A stretch of 64,000 nt of DNA from CAG-882 sp050874385 (lineage in GTDB: Bacteria > Bacillota > Clostridia > Lachnospirales > Lachnospiraceae): positions 1-64,000 of the forward strand of contig JBNMKO010000004.1 of NCBI GenBank assembly GCA_050874385.1. Reading direction: 5' to 3'. A program made the translations under genes and the position numbers. A model generated the notes under the pieces. The model was not told the DNA's origin. It made no database searches and saw nothing but the letters and a program-made list of their open reading frames with translations. This document shows, piece after piece, positions 7,947 through 16,182 of the stretch; within the stretch, counting starts at the first letter, position 1; the number at the start of each line of letters is the position of its first letter.

Positions 7947-8663
7947 TCAATAGCCGCCTGAGAGTTCCTTCTTTTTTTCAAGGCACATTGTATACTTTGA
8001 ATATGCCATATATGCGCTGTCCGCAACGGGAAGCAGTTTTCTTATAAGCTCCGGGAGATACTCCGTAAACTTCACCTCCATAATCAACATTCCCGGCTCT
8101 ATAACCCCAGTTACGGGAAGTGCTCTATCAAAAAGATTGTCCGTGAAAAGTCCGGCCCTTATAAGACAGTCAAATGTAATCCGCACATCCCCATAAGGGT
8201 ACACAAATGGTATCCTGTCATAGTCAACCACGACGCTTGGAGTCATCCCATTCATCTCACATTCAAGGTAAAATTCCCGGCACAATGGCTCATCGCGCCC
8301 AAGAAGGAAATTGTAATCGCCCGCAATAATCGCCTGCGTCTCCATTCGCGTGAGCGGTGCCGCCGTCTTGTGTATATACTGCCCCTGTTTGTGCTTGCAC
8401 TCAAGCTTTATGACCTTGTCACTGTAGTCATATATTCTTATTCTGTATTTTTTTCTCGACTCCACCCCGGCAAGCTTCTCCTCATAGGCGCGCTCAAAGC
8501 GGTCATCAAAATACAGGCTCCTTATCATGTAGCCGCCGTTTCCCGCATGTGCATCCGACTGCACAATAGACGACAGCCTTCTTATAAGCACCTCCTTCTC
8601 GGCATCGCTTATAAGATACTTTAATTCATGCCTAAACTTAGGCTTTTCACTGCTCATAGACAT
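7947..8663 (-). CDS. VTC-domain (CYTH-like) polyphosphate polymerase family protein
   Basis: This 238-residue protein consists almost entirely of a VTC/CYTH tunnel domain. The expected basic and acidic strands are visible in order: FRHELKYLI near the start, YMIRSLYFDD, the substrate strand KYRIRIYDYS, KLECKHKQG, a DYDRIPF strand, and IMEVKFTEYLPE near the C-terminus. In yeast Vtc4 this fold polymerises phosphate from ATP; bacterial stand-alone versions are uncharacterised to my knowledge. It overlaps the 3' end of the cotH gene by 17 bases and is followed by DUF4956. Polyphosphate synthesis or handling of a phosphorylated polymer is the likely role, from family only. Confidence 0.82.
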   Translation of the reverse strand: MSMSSEKPKFRHELKYLISDAEKEVLIRRLSSIVQSDAHAGNGGYMIRSLYFDDRFERAYEEKLAGVESRKKYRIRIYDYSDKVIKLECKHKQGQYIHKTAAPLTRMETQAIIAGDYNFLLGRDEPLCREFYLECEMNGMTPSVVVDYDRIPFVYPYGDVRITFDCLIRAGLFTDNLFDRALPVTGVIEPGMLIMEVKFTEYLPELIRKLLPVADSAYMAYSKYTMCLEKKKELSGGY

Positions 8664-10458
8664 CCTCCTCTACGCTTCCGTCCGGCATGACAAAAAAGCA
8701 CTTTACACCGTATATACGTCCATTTTTGTTTGAAGGATAGTAATCAAACGCCGTCTGCTCCATTCCCGACTCATTTCTCGCCTTTATTCTCATAAAATAC
8801 TGCCCCGGCTCAAGCGTGATATCGGCATCACATTCCGTCACATACAGATTATCCACTTTAAGCAGCGGATTTTCAAAACTGTAATCCTTTGCAATCTCAA
8901 CGGAATAGTAGATATTTTCAGCCTCAAAATCATAGGATGAGTCCCATGTTATCTTTAATTTCTGCCCGTCGTACTGCGGTTTTCCCATATAAAAAGGCAT
9001 CGGCTTTTTAAGGCTCTCCTTGTAGGAGGCGTAGTTTCGCTGTGTCTCCTTTGGCAGCAGTTTTATAAATTCCTGATAGCTATGAATATCAAAGGACATA
9101 TACTTCAAATCAGGCGCTTTAAATGAATACTGTTCCACAACGGGCTCATATATATTTATAAGCTCGGTAAGCTTTTCCTCATTGATGATTTTTGCGTATT
9201 CCTCTATCTTGTCATCGAGCTTTTGTCTCATGCCCTTGTCGAGAAGTATACGCTTAAAAAGCACGTTCCCCCAGTAATTGCTCACTCCCGTCTCCCAGCC
9301 TGTCATGACATTTTTTCTGATATTTCTCGCCGATGAAAATGACCCGTCATTGTCCCACGATATGAAATACCATGTGTTGCTGTTTAGCGGGCTGTACAGA
9401 AAAACATTTCTCGACTGCGTGTCAATGTTTCCCATAAGGATATGAAATGCCATCCATGAAAACAGGTTATCCTCGCAGAACCATTTGTCCATAACCTCGT
9501 CTATCGGCACAGAGTAATCATTTACATCCTCAAGCATAGCTATTAGTTTGCTATGGTCGTCGTTTCCTTTTATCTCCAGCAGTTCCTCAAATGCCTCTAC
9601 ATTATAATCCGCATCATTTTTGAGCATTATAACGTCTGGATACCTGTAAAACTCAAAAAAATTCACCTTGTAGAGCTGACCGTTATTGTCAAGACCATGG
9701 CTTTTAAGCGCCCTTTTATTTAGCTGTTCCACCTGCGTGTACAGTCCATAATCCTCAAACTGTCCGCTTCCTCCCTCCGTCATATCCTTCACATACAAAT
9801 GCACAAACTGAGTTCTAAGAGAAATCATGTCCGGCAGCTGTGTCATCAGGTCATAGCACAGCTTATTTGAAAATCTGCTGTAATCGGACACATGCTTGTT
9901 AAGGTTAATCACCTTCTGGTCGTTCCATGTGCCCTTGTTGTCACGGATTGTAATTTTATAGTTTTTCTGTTTATTTCTAGATGACGACTGACCTCTTATC
10001 GTCACGGTTGCATTTGGAACATTCTGACCATAACCAAGCTCCCCCTCCAACGGGCCATTTTCGTCCCCGACCTGCAAAAGCCCGTTTACCGAATATCTCT
10101 CCACCCCCATATTTTCATAGTCAAACACCGAATAACTGTTAACCTGCGTCCATGTATGGTTGGTATTGTCCGATGCACTTCCCTCACTGACCGTCAGATA
10201 CATTGTCACCACGGAAGACGGGTCTTGATTTTCATACAAAGTATCCTTGTCATAAATCATCTTTGAATTATCTTCATAAACCACCACACCATTACTCTCG
10301 GACACTCCATCTGTCCCGTTATCTTCTGCATTAATAGTCGTGTTCTCCACTGTGCCCTGATTGTCAGAACCGTCATCGCCATTTAATGAGCATGAGCTGA
10401 TTACAACGGCAATGAAGATAAAAACCGCACCCAAAAACGTCCTTTTTATGCCTCTCAA
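8647..10458 (-). CDS. CotH-kinase family lipoprotein with C-terminal fibronectin-like domain
   Basis: The best start is TTG at 10458, 7 bases after AAGGAGG, overlapping the pelG stop as TTGA; an in-frame upstream start at 10515 lacks support. The ~603-residue protein begins with a lipoprotein signal ending in VISSC. The CotH protein-kinase-like core spans residues ~110-470, with RGQSSSRNKQKNYKI, YGLYTQVEQLNKRAL, and the metal-binding segment ISWDNDGSF. The last ~100 residues look like a fibronectin type III module. CotH in Bacillus spores phosphorylates coat proteins; here the protein would sit outside the membrane. Its place among Pel genes suggests it phosphorylates or anchors a surface partner of the polymer, which is inference. 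Confidence 0.85.
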   Translation of the reverse strand: MRGIKRTFLGAVFIFIAVVISSCSLNGDDGSDNQGTVENTTINAEDNGTDGVSESNGVVVYEDNSKMIYDKDTLYENQDPSSVVTMYLTVSEGSASDNTNHTWTQVNSYSVFDYENMGVERYSVNGLLQVGDENGPLEGELGYGQNVPNATVTIRGQSSSRNKQKNYKITIRDNKGTWNDQKVINLNKHVSDYSRFSNKLCYDLMTQLPDMISLRTQFVHLYVKDMTEGGSGQFEDYGLYTQVEQLNKRALKSHGLDNNGQLYKVNFFEFYRYPDVIMLKNDADYNVEAFEELLEIKGNDDHSKLIAMLEDVNDYSVPIDEVMDKWFCEDNLFSWMAFHILMGNIDTQSRNVFLYSPLNSNTWYFISWDNDGSFSSARNIRKNVMTGWETGVSNYWGNVLFKRILLDKGMRQKLDDKIEEYAKIINEEKLTELINIYEPVVEQYSFKAPDLKYMSFDIHSYQEFIKLLPKETQRNYASYKESLKKPMPFYMGKPQYDGQKLKITWDSSYDFEAENIYYSVEIAKDYSFENPLLKVDNLYVTECDADITLEPGQYFMRIKARNESGMEQTAFDYYPSNKNGRIYGVKCFFVMPDGSVEEDVYEQ

Positions 10459-11966
10459 AGCTGTTCCTCCTTTTCCATAGCCATTCTGCGCTCCTTTTGC
10501 AGTTGTTTTTTCCACTTTTTCTCATAATTTTTGCCAAAATATTCCGACAAATCCGTGAAAAGCCCTCTTTTTTCCTCGGCAAGCACGGGCTGGCTTGAAA
10601 GCACATGATAGAGAAGCTTTTTTAGGTATATCTTAAGCCCCACAAATGCTGTCAGCGAGAACACCACCGTGCCGACCCAGAAGCCGACACCGTAAAACTT
10701 AATGTCAAGACCCGCGCACAGCCATGTCGCCGCACAGCTCACAATCATAAAGGTGGCTGCGCTCACAAGTGCGCCCCTGTTGTCTGAAAAGTAGAGCTGT
10801 ATCAGCATGAGACAGTTTCCAACCGCATAGAAGGCATAACCCATGCACAAAACCCTGAAAATGCCAAGCATGTCGTCGTTCATGCCAAGCGGCAGCCTCG
10901 GAAGAAAAATTGAGCCTCCGATTATGAAAACTATCGTGGTAAAAAGCTGCTTCATAAATGTGTATGTAAGCTCCCTGAAAAGAACCGATTTCATCTCCTC
11001 CCCCGCCTGATTTATGTCCTTCAATATTCCGCCGCTGTTTAGCGCGTCAAAAAATGACCTGTACTTTGGATAAAAATTGACCTCAACCGATGTCACAAAA
11101 TTTATCGTGGTTACAAGGATTGACAAAAACGCCACTATCGCCGGGATATCGTATGTCGGTGCACCGTAAAAAAGCCCCTGTATATGCTCATTTACGCGGC
11201 TGCCCCACATTATCACCAGATGCCCGAAAAGACCAAGCGCCATTGAAAGTCCCACAAACACAAGCGACGGGTACTTGTCAAGCCAAGGCATAAAACACGC
11301 CGCGCTCACATCCCCCCTCGGAAAATAACCGACCATAATCCTATAATAGAGCACCGCCATAATCCCGTAGCCAAACACCACAGCACAAAGCATTGCCGGT
11401 ACAACCGGACATTTCGTGAATTTAAGTACAAGCACACTAACAACACCCGACACTATCACCGCCATGGCAAACACCTTTATTATTCCCTGATAGTCTTTTA
11501 CGGCTGTCAGATAACTCATCTCATTCCACACAATCACAAGCTCCCCGAAAAGCATAAGGCACAGTATGGCGTATATCGCCGGGATGCCCGCAAATACCAT
11601 AAATATTCCGTACAGTATTTCCCCCATCACAAGCATCGCGCTGGTGCTCCCCCAGAACGCCGGGAGTATATGGCTTTTTTCGCCGCTGTAGAGACTGTCC
11701 GCCACAAACCTTGTGAGCACCATTGTAAAAGTGTTTGTGAGCACCATCGAGGAGAGAAGTGTATATGTGACCATGCTGTTTAAAAGCTCCCTCTCATGGT
11801 GTGACGCGCCAAAATACACCGATATAAAACCTATCATTATAAGCAGAACCATTCCAAGAAGCATAGGCCCCACGCACACTATCCCCGCATATCCATAAGC
11901 CTTCAGGCGAGGAAATACGCCCTCCTTGGAAAACATCTTTTTTAACTCGAAACCTATTCCTGCCAT
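10455..11966 (-). CDS. pelG: PelG-like exopolysaccharide exporter, 12-helix membrane protein
   Basis: This 503-residue polytopic membrane protein opens with MAGIGFELKKMFSKEG, the characteristic PelG start, and continues with about twelve hydrophobic segments. In the Pel system PelG is a MOP-superfamily membrane protein that works with PelF, PelD and PelE in synthesis and export of the Pel polysaccharide. The start at 11966 is preceded by GGGGAATT. It directly follows pelF with a gap of 36 bases and its stop overlaps the cotH start. The cytoplasmic C-terminal ~60 residues are Lys/Glu-rich. The family call is strong from the N-terminus, size and neighbour. Confidence 0.9.
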   Translation of the reverse strand: MAGIGFELKKMFSKEGVFPRLKAYGYAGIVCVGPMLLGMVLLIMIGFISVYFGASHHERELLNSMVTYTLLSSMVLTNTFTMVLTRFVADSLYSGEKSHILPAFWGSTSAMLVMGEILYGIFMVFAGIPAIYAILCLMLFGELVIVWNEMSYLTAVKDYQGIIKVFAMAVIVSGVVSVLVLKFTKCPVVPAMLCAVVFGYGIMAVLYYRIMVGYFPRGDVSAACFMPWLDKYPSLVFVGLSMALGLFGHLVIMWGSRVNEHIQGLFYGAPTYDIPAIVAFLSILVTTINFVTSVEVNFYPKYRSFFDALNSGGILKDINQAGEEMKSVLFRELTYTFMKQLFTTIVFIIGGSIFLPRLPLGMNDDMLGIFRVLCMGYAFYAVGNCLMLIQLYFSDNRGALVSAATFMIVSCAATWLCAGLDIKFYGVGFWVGTVVFSLTAFVGLKIYLKKLLYHVLSSQPVLAEEKRGLFTDLSEYFGKNYEKKWKKQLQKERRMAMEKEEQL

Positions 11967-12002
11967 CCCAATTCCCCATTTCTGCCGCCACAAAACGGCA
12001 TA

Positions 12003-13400
12003 TCAAACTAATTTTTGATACAGCTTTCTATAATTTTCCATTGAAATCTCATGGGTGTAGAATTTGTTCACCCTCTCCTTTCCGATTTCGCCCATTTTTT
12101 TTCGCTTTCCCGGTTCACGGCACAGCTCAAGCATAGCCTGCGCAAGCTGCTCCTTGTTCATCGGCGGAACGCATATCCCGGCACTTCCAAGGTCGTCATT
12201 TCCCTCTATAAGCTCGCGGCAGCACCCAACGTCCGTTGTGACACACGCCCTCCCAGCCGCAAACGCCTCAAGCACCGACAGCGGCTGCCCCTCGGATATA
12301 CTTGTGAGTATTATAAAATCAAGTTTCTTTATGTACTCTGACACCTTCACAACTCCGGTGAATATTATGCCGTCAACTCCAAGCTGCGCTATGAGTGTCT
12401 TGCAAGCTGAAAAATACTCCTCATCGTCAACATCGCCCATAATGTGAAGCCTTGTGTTTGGCATGGCTTTGTTTACCTCGGCAAAGGCATATATCATCGT
12501 CTTTATATCCTTAATCTTTGCAATTCTAACTATTGCGCCAATATCCACATATCCATCCGGCTCTTTCTCACCAACATCTGCAAACCTTTCGGGATGCACA
12601 CCGTTTGGAGTGACGCACAGCTTGCCCTCGTCACAGCCAAGCTCACGCTGCGCCTCGTTTGCCCTCCTAAAAAGCGCCGTCACCACATCCGCATGGGCGT
12701 ATGCGCAGTCAGAAAACAGGTGAAAGAGATTTATCCACTGATTTCTAAAATACGGCAAAACCCAGTCAGCCCTCAAAAGTTCCTCCTCCCTCTCCCTCGT
12801 GTATATGCCGTGCTCCGTGAGTACAAATGGCTTATCGTATTTCCATTTTCCGAGGCTTCCCAAAATTCCGCTGTAGCCCGTCGCCGTCGCATGGTATATG
12901 TCCGCCTGCGGGACTTTCTGCGTTATCAGGTAAAGCGGTGGCAGCATCATCGACCTCACATTGTAAAAAAAATCCGTAAATGAAAGGTACGCAAATTTTT
13001 CGCCGCAAAGCTTTACAATGATATCCAAAAAAACCTGACTCATCATCATGTTCACGGGGTTTATCTGTTTTTCCTGAAACAGGTTAAAAAGCACATCCCA
13101 GTCAAGTTTCTCCCCCTCAAAAAGCTTTTTTAGCTCCAAGTACTCCTCATCGGTAAACTTTAGCTTCCTTTTGCTGTCTTTAAGCCTGAGCTTTAGCGCA
13201 TCGTCTAGAAAAACCTCGCAGACCTCCACCACATTTTTCGGAAGTTCATACTTATATTTTCCCTTATTTTTTGCCTGCGCGCCGATACACCAGAGAACAA
13301 ATTCCGTGTCCGGCATCGCCTGAATGAACTGGTGCGTCCAGCTCGACACACCGCCATACACATAAGGGTAGCTGCCCTCCAATATCATACAGACTCTCAC
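12003..13400 (-). CDS. pelF: PelF-like GT4 glycosyltransferase
   Basis: Cytoplasmic 465-residue GT-B glycosyltransferase. It begins with MRVCMILEGSYPYVYGG, the PelF-type N-terminus, has VLTEHGIYTREREEE mid-protein, and carries the nucleotide-sugar motif SISEGQPLSVLEAFAAG with the GT4 Glu pair near residue 375. PelF uses UDP-GlcNAc/GalNAc-type donors to make the Pel backbone in Pseudomonas and Bacillus cereus; the sugar used here is unknown. The start is GTG at 13400, after GGAGG with 6 bases spacing, and it overlaps the DUF2194 gene by 4 bases. Unlike Pseudomonas, no pelB/pelC outer-membrane genes are present, as expected for a Gram-positive. Confidence 0.93.
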   Translation of the reverse strand: MRVCMILEGSYPYVYGGVSSWTHQFIQAMPDTEFVLWCIGAQAKNKGKYKYELPKNVVEVCEVFLDDALKLRLKDSKRKLKFTDEEYLELKKLFEGEKLDWDVLFNLFQEKQINPVNMMMSQVFLDIIVKLCGEKFAYLSFTDFFYNVRSMMLPPLYLITQKVPQADIYHATATGYSGILGSLGKWKYDKPFVLTEHGIYTREREEELLRADWVLPYFRNQWINLFHLFSDCAYAHADVVTALFRRANEAQRELGCDEGKLCVTPNGVHPERFADVGEKEPDGYVDIGAIVRIAKIKDIKTMIYAFAEVNKAMPNTRLHIMGDVDDEEYFSACKTLIAQLGVDGIIFTGVVKVSEYIKKLDFIILTSISEGQPLSVLEAFAAGRACVTTDVGCCRELIEGNDDLGSAGICVPPMNKEQLAQAMLELCREPGKRKKMGEIGKERVNKFYTHEISMENYRKLYQKLV

Positions 13401-15229
13401 TTTGCACCTCCGATATATATCGTTATTTCATCGCTGACTGCGGTCAGCAGATACATACTTCCAAATACATGCTCACAACTGCCTCCGTCCACACCTGTTA
13501 TCTCCCCCTTGGTTATTCTTATAAGGAAGCTCGCATCCCCACAAAATCCTCCGAGCGAAAGCCTTATGCCCTCATCTGTATACTCCCTTGCCACATTAAT
13601 CTTACTGTATTTTTCCACAGCCTTTCCCATACCACTCCCGGTTACATTGCGGATGTTCGGAGCCGACTCATACACCCAGTCAAGATACTCCTCAAGACGG
13701 CTGCTCATGTACTCCCAGCCAAACGCCGCCCCTCTGTCCTCATCCATCGTGTCGTCAGGGTGCGTAAAATGCGACTGGACGAACTGGAAATTTAACTCGG
13801 AAACCGCAAGCAGCATCTGGTAGTCATCTATAATACAGCCGGATGTTATTCTCGGCGTGCTTATAATTCCGTCGTCCTCAACCTTAAATTCCTGCTCATA
13901 GGCAACCTCATCCGAGTCCTTTGTATAAATTGAAGCGATAACCTTTATCTTCGGGTCAGCCTCTAGAAGTGCCGCCCTGCCCTCCGCTGACAGAATATTT
14001 GACGGCGGAACATACACACAGAAGTCATTTTCCGGAAAAAGTTCCTCCGAGAAAGTTCTGAGCTCATCCCATGCAGTTTTTATATCATCCTTCGATTTCC
14101 ACAGCTTGTAGTCGCCATATTTTTTATCCTCATCAATGCCCTCCAAACATAACGGCATGTGATTGTAGCCGTGAAAACCAAGTTCGCCTCCGTTGTTTAA
14201 CAGCACGTTTCCGAATTTTAGAAAACGCGATGTGGCTTCGTTTCCCTCAAACGGAGCCGCCACCTCGTCGGAATAATTTTCTATTATAAGACCGGTGTGG
14301 ACTATCCCGTACTCCTGCTCCCACTCAATCATCTCGCGCCACCATATATTAGTGTAAAAGGACGCGACATCCACGCCGTAATCCCTCTTTATATACTCTG
14401 AATTGCCGCCCGGAACAGGTGACGGAAAATCGTCAAGATAAAATGCTGAGGCATTTATTACAGGGTAAGCAAACGCATCGTAAAGCACACTGTACCCAAG
14501 GCTTATAAAACCTCTCACATGCTTTTCCGTGAACGCCTGATTTATCATGGCAACACGTCCATTCCCATAGTCGTTTGTCCAGATAAGCGGAACTGTGCCA
14601 TCATGTGATATCACATACACCTCACATTCCTTTTTTAGCTGAACCATCAGCGATGACACTATTCCCTCCTCCATGTCCCTGTCAAACCAGAATATATCGT
14701 CATCGTCCGCACCTATCATGCAGCCATTTAAGAACTTAACTCCGTATACAGGCGGATACTCGTCCGCAATCTCTATACCGAATTTTGCCGAAATGGCATT
14801 GAAATACGCGTCAACCTCCGGTGTCAGCGACGCAAGAAGCCTTCCTCCATCCTTCACCCACGCAAACAAGGGGATAAGTTTATCCCCAAAAACACTCCAG
14901 TCCTGAAACGTGACAACAGCGGCACTGTATTCATAAAGCACTGCCGCATCGAACTCATCATTAACTTCACATACATCATAGACAACCTTCATGCCGTCAA
15001 GCACCGTCTCTATAATCCCAAGGTACACCTCGCTTATGTCCTCCCCGGATATGAGCACAAGACATTCCGGTGTCCTCTCTACATCCTGTGTGTATACCGT
15101 CTCCCACTTTTTTACCGCCGCGTCCGTCTCATCGTAGCTTATTCCCGCCCTCTCCCTGAACACAAGAATGCTCAGAATAAACAGCGCCACGACGGGAATC
15201 ATAACTTTTCCTGCCAACTTTTTCTTCAT
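13397..15229 (-). CDS. DUF2194 protein, PelA-deacetylase-like, membrane anchored
   Basis: A ~610-residue protein with an N-terminal membrane anchor (residues ~5-25), then a ~220-residue Rossmann-like region (VLISGEDISEVY onwards). A NodB-like deacetylase region follows, with AFYLDDFPSP (metal Asp pair), HTGLIIENY and the metal-binding LGFHGYNHMP. Downstream are YVPPSNILSAEG and FVQSHFTHPDD, typical of this family. The last ~60 residues form a beta-rich tail. In Gram-positive Pel loci a PelA deacetylase partly deacetylates the polymer outside the cell; DUF2194 occupies that slot here. I see no separate glycosidase domain like the one in Pseudomonas PelA. The start at 15229 (MKKKLAGK) has GGGGA upstream. 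Confidence 0.8.
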   Translation of the reverse strand: MKKKLAGKVMIPVVALFILSILVFRERAGISYDETDAAVKKWETVYTQDVERTPECLVLISGEDISEVYLGIIETVLDGMKVVYDVCEVNDEFDAAVLYEYSAAVVTFQDWSVFGDKLIPLFAWVKDGGRLLASLTPEVDAYFNAISAKFGIEIADEYPPVYGVKFLNGCMIGADDDDIFWFDRDMEEGIVSSLMVQLKKECEVYVISHDGTVPLIWTNDYGNGRVAMINQAFTEKHVRGFISLGYSVLYDAFAYPVINASAFYLDDFPSPVPGGNSEYIKRDYGVDVASFYTNIWWREMIEWEQEYGIVHTGLIIENYSDEVAAPFEGNEATSRFLKFGNVLLNNGGELGFHGYNHMPLCLEGIDEDKKYGDYKLWKSKDDIKTAWDELRTFSEELFPENDFCVYVPPSNILSAEGRAALLEADPKIKVIASIYTKDSDEVAYEQEFKVEDDGIISTPRITSGCIIDDYQMLLAVSELNFQFVQSHFTHPDDTMDEDRGAAFGWEYMSSRLEEYLDWVYESAPNIRNVTGSGMGKAVEKYSKINVAREYTDEGIRLSLGGFCGDASFLIRITKGEITGVDGGSCEHVFGSMYLLTAVSDEITIYIGGAK

Positions 15230-15273
15230 ACTTTTTTGTCCCCAATCTGCGAACACTTTTCACGCCCGCACAC

Positions 15274-16161
15274 TTAACAGCTCTGCATCCATGCCTCAAG
15301 CCATTGCTTTCCGGCATTGTCAAGATATATCCCCCGTTCCTCTATTTTCCTTATGACATCGGAAATTCCGTCTCCGTTTTTTGTAAAGTAATAGTACTGC
15401 ACAAAAAGGCGGTACACCCTCGCATCGTCTGGATATTTTTTCTCAAGTTTTTCAAGCCTTTTTTCGATATCATCGGTCTTTCCGATGAGAATACTGTTCT
15501 CTATATACTCAAGCTCATATCTGACCGCGTCGGGCTGCATGCTGCAAAGTTTTTTTAGCACCTCATCAAGCCTCATTCTGTACTGCATCAGCACTGTGTC
15601 GGATATAAGCCCGCTGTCAATATATGCCCTCAGCTGGTTTCTGCACCTGACAAACGCCTCGGTATCGTCGGGGTTCTCCTTTATATCCTCCAAAAGCTCG
15701 CCTATCTTCGCCTCGTACCTGCTCTGTATCTCCATCATGGAGGTTGTCGCGTAATGTGTCAGCTCAACATCGTCCGACAAAGTCACCTTCTTTAACAGTT
15801 CGACATACTGCTCCGGGTTGGTGTGCAAAAGCTTCATCATAAGCTTTCTGCTCAAAGCCGGACTGTTTATCGTCATCGCCTCCTCAAGCGGCACAACAAA
15901 CTCGTCATCATCCTGTGTCATAACCTCCCTCTGCCACACATCATCCCCCAAGACTTCGCCGTAATCCTCCACATCTTTGAGACTTCTGTCCGAACGTCTC
16001 ATCTGCCGCTCATCCACAATGAGCAGACACAGCCCGCACACCGGCAAAAACAAGACCGCCGGGAATATTATGTGGCGTGTCCTGATTTTTCCCATTTTTA
16101 TCATAATTAAAACCACGGCACAGATTATAAAATGTACTGCCAGCAAAATAATACCCACCAT
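15274..16161 (-). CDS. PelE-like membrane protein with TPR-type helical domain
   Basis: A 295-residue protein with two N-terminal transmembrane helices (~3-22 and ~30-50), then a wholly helical soluble part with TPR-like spacing, for example NPDDTEAFVRCRNQL and YPDDARVYRLFVQYY. This is the architecture of PelE, which links PelD to PelF and PelG in the synthase complex. Sequence conservation in PelE is low, so the call rests on topology and position between pelD-like and pelA-like genes. The ATG at 16161 has GAGGGGATT upstream. Confidence 0.72.
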   Translation of the reverse strand: MVGIILLAVHFIICAVVLIMIKMGKIRTRHIIFPAVLFLPVCGLCLLIVDERQMRRSDRSLKDVEDYGEVLGDDVWQREVMTQDDDEFVVPLEEAMTINSPALSRKLMMKLLHTNPEQYVELLKKVTLSDDVELTHYATTSMMEIQSRYEAKIGELLEDIKENPDDTEAFVRCRNQLRAYIDSGLISDTVLMQYRMRLDEVLKKLCSMQPDAVRYELEYIENSILIGKTDDIEKRLEKLEKKYPDDARVYRLFVQYYYFTKNGDGISDVIRKIEERGIYLDNAGKQWLEAWMQSC

Positions 16162-16182
16162 ACTAATCCCCTCTTTGCATCA

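Noticed and set aside
11090..11293. Open frames on the plus strand opposite the Pel genes
   Set aside because: They lie inside well-supported genes on the other strand, lack ribosome sites, and have shadow-type composition.
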